Program-made: the position numbers and the translations under genes | The notes under the pieces: model-generated | Databases searched by the model: none | Seen by the model: the letters and a program-made list of their open reading frames with translations, nothing else | What the model was told of the DNA's origin: nothing | Origin: JADGNF01 sp964582085 | GTDB lineage: Archaea > Thermoproteota > Bathyarchaeia > Bathyarchaeales > Bathycorpusculaceae | Direction of reading: 5' to 3' | Length of the DNA: 64,000 nucleotides | NCBI GenBank assembly: GCA_964582085.1 | Contig: CAZOPV010000009.1 | Coordinates: 94,270-158,269 of the forward strand | Shown: piece after piece, positions 62,471 to 64,000 of the stretch | Layout: each line of letters opens with the position of its first letter | How positions within the stretch are numbered: the first letter of the stretch is position 1

Positions 62471-63092
62471 GTCCGGCAGCTCTAATCACCCTACCAACCG
62501 CTTCAGGATACACCTCTAAGTACTCCTTAAGCTTGCTAGGCGATACCCGCTTGCGATACTCATCGATTAAGGAAACAATTTTTCCCTCTGGAAGAGAACG
62601 ATACCTTGAAATGTACACAAGATCCAAAAGCGTCTTCTCCAAATCAGAAAAACGCTTACCTTCACCATTCACAACTCCAAAATCAACCAGTCTATCCGCC
62701 AACTTTATGAACTTGACCTTTTCCCCTGCAACTTTAATTTCCTTGGCACGGTAAATCTTGTCGTTGACAACAAAGATTGTATCCGAAAACTCATGAGTCA
62801 ACCCATTAAGCCCCAGCGCAGTGTACAATCCAAAATACCATTTGACTTTCAGCTTATTTAGCCCAAGAAAGAGCACCTTGTAAACGTCAACAGATTTTTT
62901 TAGGGCAAACTCCTCTGACGTCTTGACATAGTAAAGCCCCCTCAAGACGCGCACAAAATAACCGTAAGATATCATGAAATTAACCGTGGCATCTGGGTCT
63001 GCGCCAAACCGCCTGCACACCTCAGACACCTCACTTTTAACTACAGCCTCTCCGCCGAAGTGGGATAGCAGATACCGGGTTAACCTTTTCAT
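62463..63092 (-). CDS. AbiEi-like antitoxin
   Basis: 209 residues. N-terminal winged helix (residues about 1-70: LTRYLLSHFGGEAVVKSEVSEVCRRFG ... GYFVRVLRGLYYVK), then an AbiEi C-terminal domain (KWYFGLYTALGLNGLTHEF ... FSDLEKTLLDLVYISRYRSLPEG). It represses its own promoter and counters the AbiEii toxin. Two inverted repeats occupy its promoter (63097-63133). Confidence 0.85.
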   Translation of the reverse strand: MKRLTRYLLSHFGGEAVVKSEVSEVCRRFGADPDATVNFMISYGYFVRVLRGLYYVKTSEEFALKKSVDVYKVLFLGLNKLKVKWYFGLYTALGLNGLTHEFSDTIFVVNDKIYRAKEIKVAGEKVKFIKLADRLVDFGVVNGEGKRFSDLEKTLLDLVYISRYRSLPEGKIVSLIDEYRKRVSPSKLKEYLEVYPEAVGRVIRAAGLV

Positions 63093-63096
63093 AGTA

Positions 63097-63133
63097 GTTA
63101 CTTATGTAACAACCTTTAAAAACTTTTAAGGTT
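63097..63133. promoter_or_regulatory. Two inverted repeats in the AbiE promoter
   Basis: GTTAC-TTAT-GTAAC (63097-63110), ending 5 bp from the AbiEi ATG (63092), and AACCTT-N11-AAGGTT (63111-63133), adjoining it. AbiEi of bacteria binds inverted repeats to repress its own operon, so these are probable AbiEi operators. They also touch the start of the plus-strand frame at 63132. Confidence 0.6.
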
Positions 63134-63497
63134 GATACACAAAAACCCCCTTAATCTAATCCAAAAAACAAACCTACCCTACGCGCTCACGACTTATCAG
63201 GCAGAAAACCTGGTTCAGCACTACCTGTTCCCCTCCCGCATCGACCTCCACATCAAAAAACAAGACGCAGACAAATGGCACGAAGAGTTAACAGCAGAAG
63301 GCTTAGTCGGCAAAGGCAACCTACGCCTCCTCACCGCAGACACACACATCTTCCACGGCGCATCCAAACGCCAAGGCTTAACGGTGGTGAGTGCCCCACA
63401 GTTAATCGTTGACTTACTACAGGAAGGCGGCGTATGCATTGAAGCTGCAGAAAAACTTCTCAACAAGGTCGAGCAGCATGCTATATCAACCGACTGA
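63132..63497 (+). pseudogene. Fragment resembling the C-terminal domain of an AbiEi-type antitoxin
   Basis: A 121-codon frame (TTG 63132). YALTTYQAENLVQHYLFPSR, ADKWHEELTAEGLVGKGNLRLL and GLTVVSAPQLIVDLLQEGGVCIEAAEKLL match the C-terminal half of AbiEi-type regulators. It lacks the N-terminal winged helix, and it starts in the middle of the neighbouring AbiE promoter. Probably a remnant of a second AbiE operon, on the opposite strand to the intact one. It could also be expressed as a small protein. Confidence 0.5.
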
Positions 63498-63575
63498 AAT
63501 AAAAACCTCGCAACAACAATGCAAGCAATCTTCGTAGCTCAAAAGCCAACTTTGTCTGCTTGGTGGATGGGCATT

Positions 63576-64000
63576 TTATCCTCGTGGGATTACTGCGAGG
63601 AATGGTTCTGGTTGCATGTCGACTGTGGCGTAGACTGCCAGTGCGGTTGCCCAGAAGACGTCGTCGTGTGTGCCGTTTGGGTGGCTAAAGCCTATGGCGC
63701 CGTCTTTACGTAGCACGTAACGTTCGACGTTTAGTTCGGTGCAGATGTCGCCTCTGTAGGGTCGCTCCCAGGTGAGCAGCGGATAGTAGAATTGCTTGTT
63801 CATCATGCGTTGTTTAAGCAGACTTGCCATCTCGCTTTTTCTTGGCACACTAAAAGTGACGCCCTCAGCGTTCTCGATGCCAGCGTTCTCCATATCTGCA
63901 ATAATCGAAGGCCCCTCACGCGTGTAGTCTACTCGGATTTTTTGGAAGCCGTTCCAGTGGTCTTGTAGGGTTTTGATGTAGCCGAGGACTTGGGCGTATA
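63576..64000 (-). CDS. Terminase large subunit, C-terminal nuclease part (cut by window edge)
   Basis: Minus-strand frame open to the right edge, at least 141 codons. It reads YAQVLGYIKTLQDHWNGFQK, IRVDYTREGPSIIADMENAG, then to the end GFSHPNGTHDDVFWATALAVYATVDMQPEPF. D-T-R-E and H-P-N-G-T-H-D-D-V-F-W-A-x-A-L are the RNase H-like nuclease motifs of viral terminases. Terminases package DNA into viral heads, so a provirus or its remnant reaches the window. The N-terminal ATPase part is outside. Confidence 0.8.
   Translation of the reverse strand, partial: YAQVLGYIKTLQDHWNGFQKIRVDYTREGPSIIADMENAGIENAEGVTFSVPRKSEMASLLKQRMMNKQFYYPLLTWERPYRGDICTELNVERYVLRKDGAIGFSHPNGTHDDVFWATALAVYATVDMQPEPFLAVIPRG

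Noticed and set aside
63519..63713. Plus-strand frame of 64 codons
   Set aside because: It is the shadow of the terminase gene on the opposite strand.
1..64000. tRNA genes, rRNA genes and CRISPR arrays
   Set aside because: I looked through the gaps for cloverleaf motifs and spaced direct repeats and found none; a tRNAscan or CRISPR search would settle this.

Overview
The window is archaeal chromosome, most likely from a TACK-group archaeon close to Bathyarchaeia. The evidence is an unsplit RNA polymerase B subunit, an A subunit in which A' and A'' form one open frame, a CdvABC (ESCRT-type) division cluster, archaeal Trm5, RtcA, FEN1, GPN-loop GTPase and DUF371 proteins, TATA-like promoters, and Shine-Dalgarno sites ahead of many TTG or GTG starts. 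The lineage is an inference from gene content; there is no rRNA in the window, and I found no tRNA gene or CRISPR array by eye. LAYOUT: 1-6.9 kb holds rpoB-rpoA on the minus strand. 7-21 kb is a mosaic of short units: a secreted protein, two members of a Cys-motif TIM-barrel-like family flanking a ferredoxin-cbiZ operon, a nitrilase-type hydrolase, an asparagine-synthase-like PP-loop protein, an M48 protease carrying an EF-hand loop, a COG1058 protein, a secreted transglutaminase-like protein and two tandem radical-SAM genes. 21-36 kb is mostly housekeeping (pyrF, acyP, rtcA, trm5, glmS, pcm, fen) plus regulators. One regulator fuses a ribbon-helix-helix domain to a PurM-like domain and sits behind a 28-bp perfect palindrome. 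A pentameric ligand-gated ion channel homologue lies at 34.6-35.6 kb and mobB at 36.3 kb. 36.9-40.5 kb is the cell-division cluster cdvB paralogue, cdvA, cdvB and cdvC, with an apparent one-base frameshift near the start of cdvB. 41-43.4 kb mixes a third Cys-motif paralogue with decayed genes. 43.5-51 kb has a bacterial-type metK, a DUF4443 regulator, a GPN GTPase with no normal start codon, an amidohydrolase, a third radical-SAM protein and a glycosyltransferase. 51-60 kb is a surface and glycosylation region: a large PQQ-type beta-propeller protein, an AhbC/AhbD/NirJ-like radical-SAM/SPASM enzyme, an ACT-domain protein, two membrane proteins, a GT2 glycosyltransferase and a polysaccharide flippase. 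Here the plus strand becomes strongly G+T rich whichever strand is coding, ending in a 156-nt stretch with no A or C. 60-64 kb is an accessory island: an AbrB/PIN toxin-antitoxin pair, an AbiEi/AbiEii pair with two inverted repeats in its promoter, gene remnants, and the C-terminal part of a viral terminase running off the right edge. HOW THE GENES FIT TOGETHER: cbiZ, three radical-SAM proteins of the B12-binding type and the RHH-PurM fusion (its PurM part resembles alpha-ribazole kinases) suggest reliance on salvaged cobamides. Three secreted proteins share one surface-anchor plan: signal peptide, ectodomain, Ig-like domain, transmembrane helix and short basic or polar tail. Frameshifts and gene remnants concentrate at 25.8-26.3, 39.05, 41.3-43.4 and 61.0-63.5 kb.
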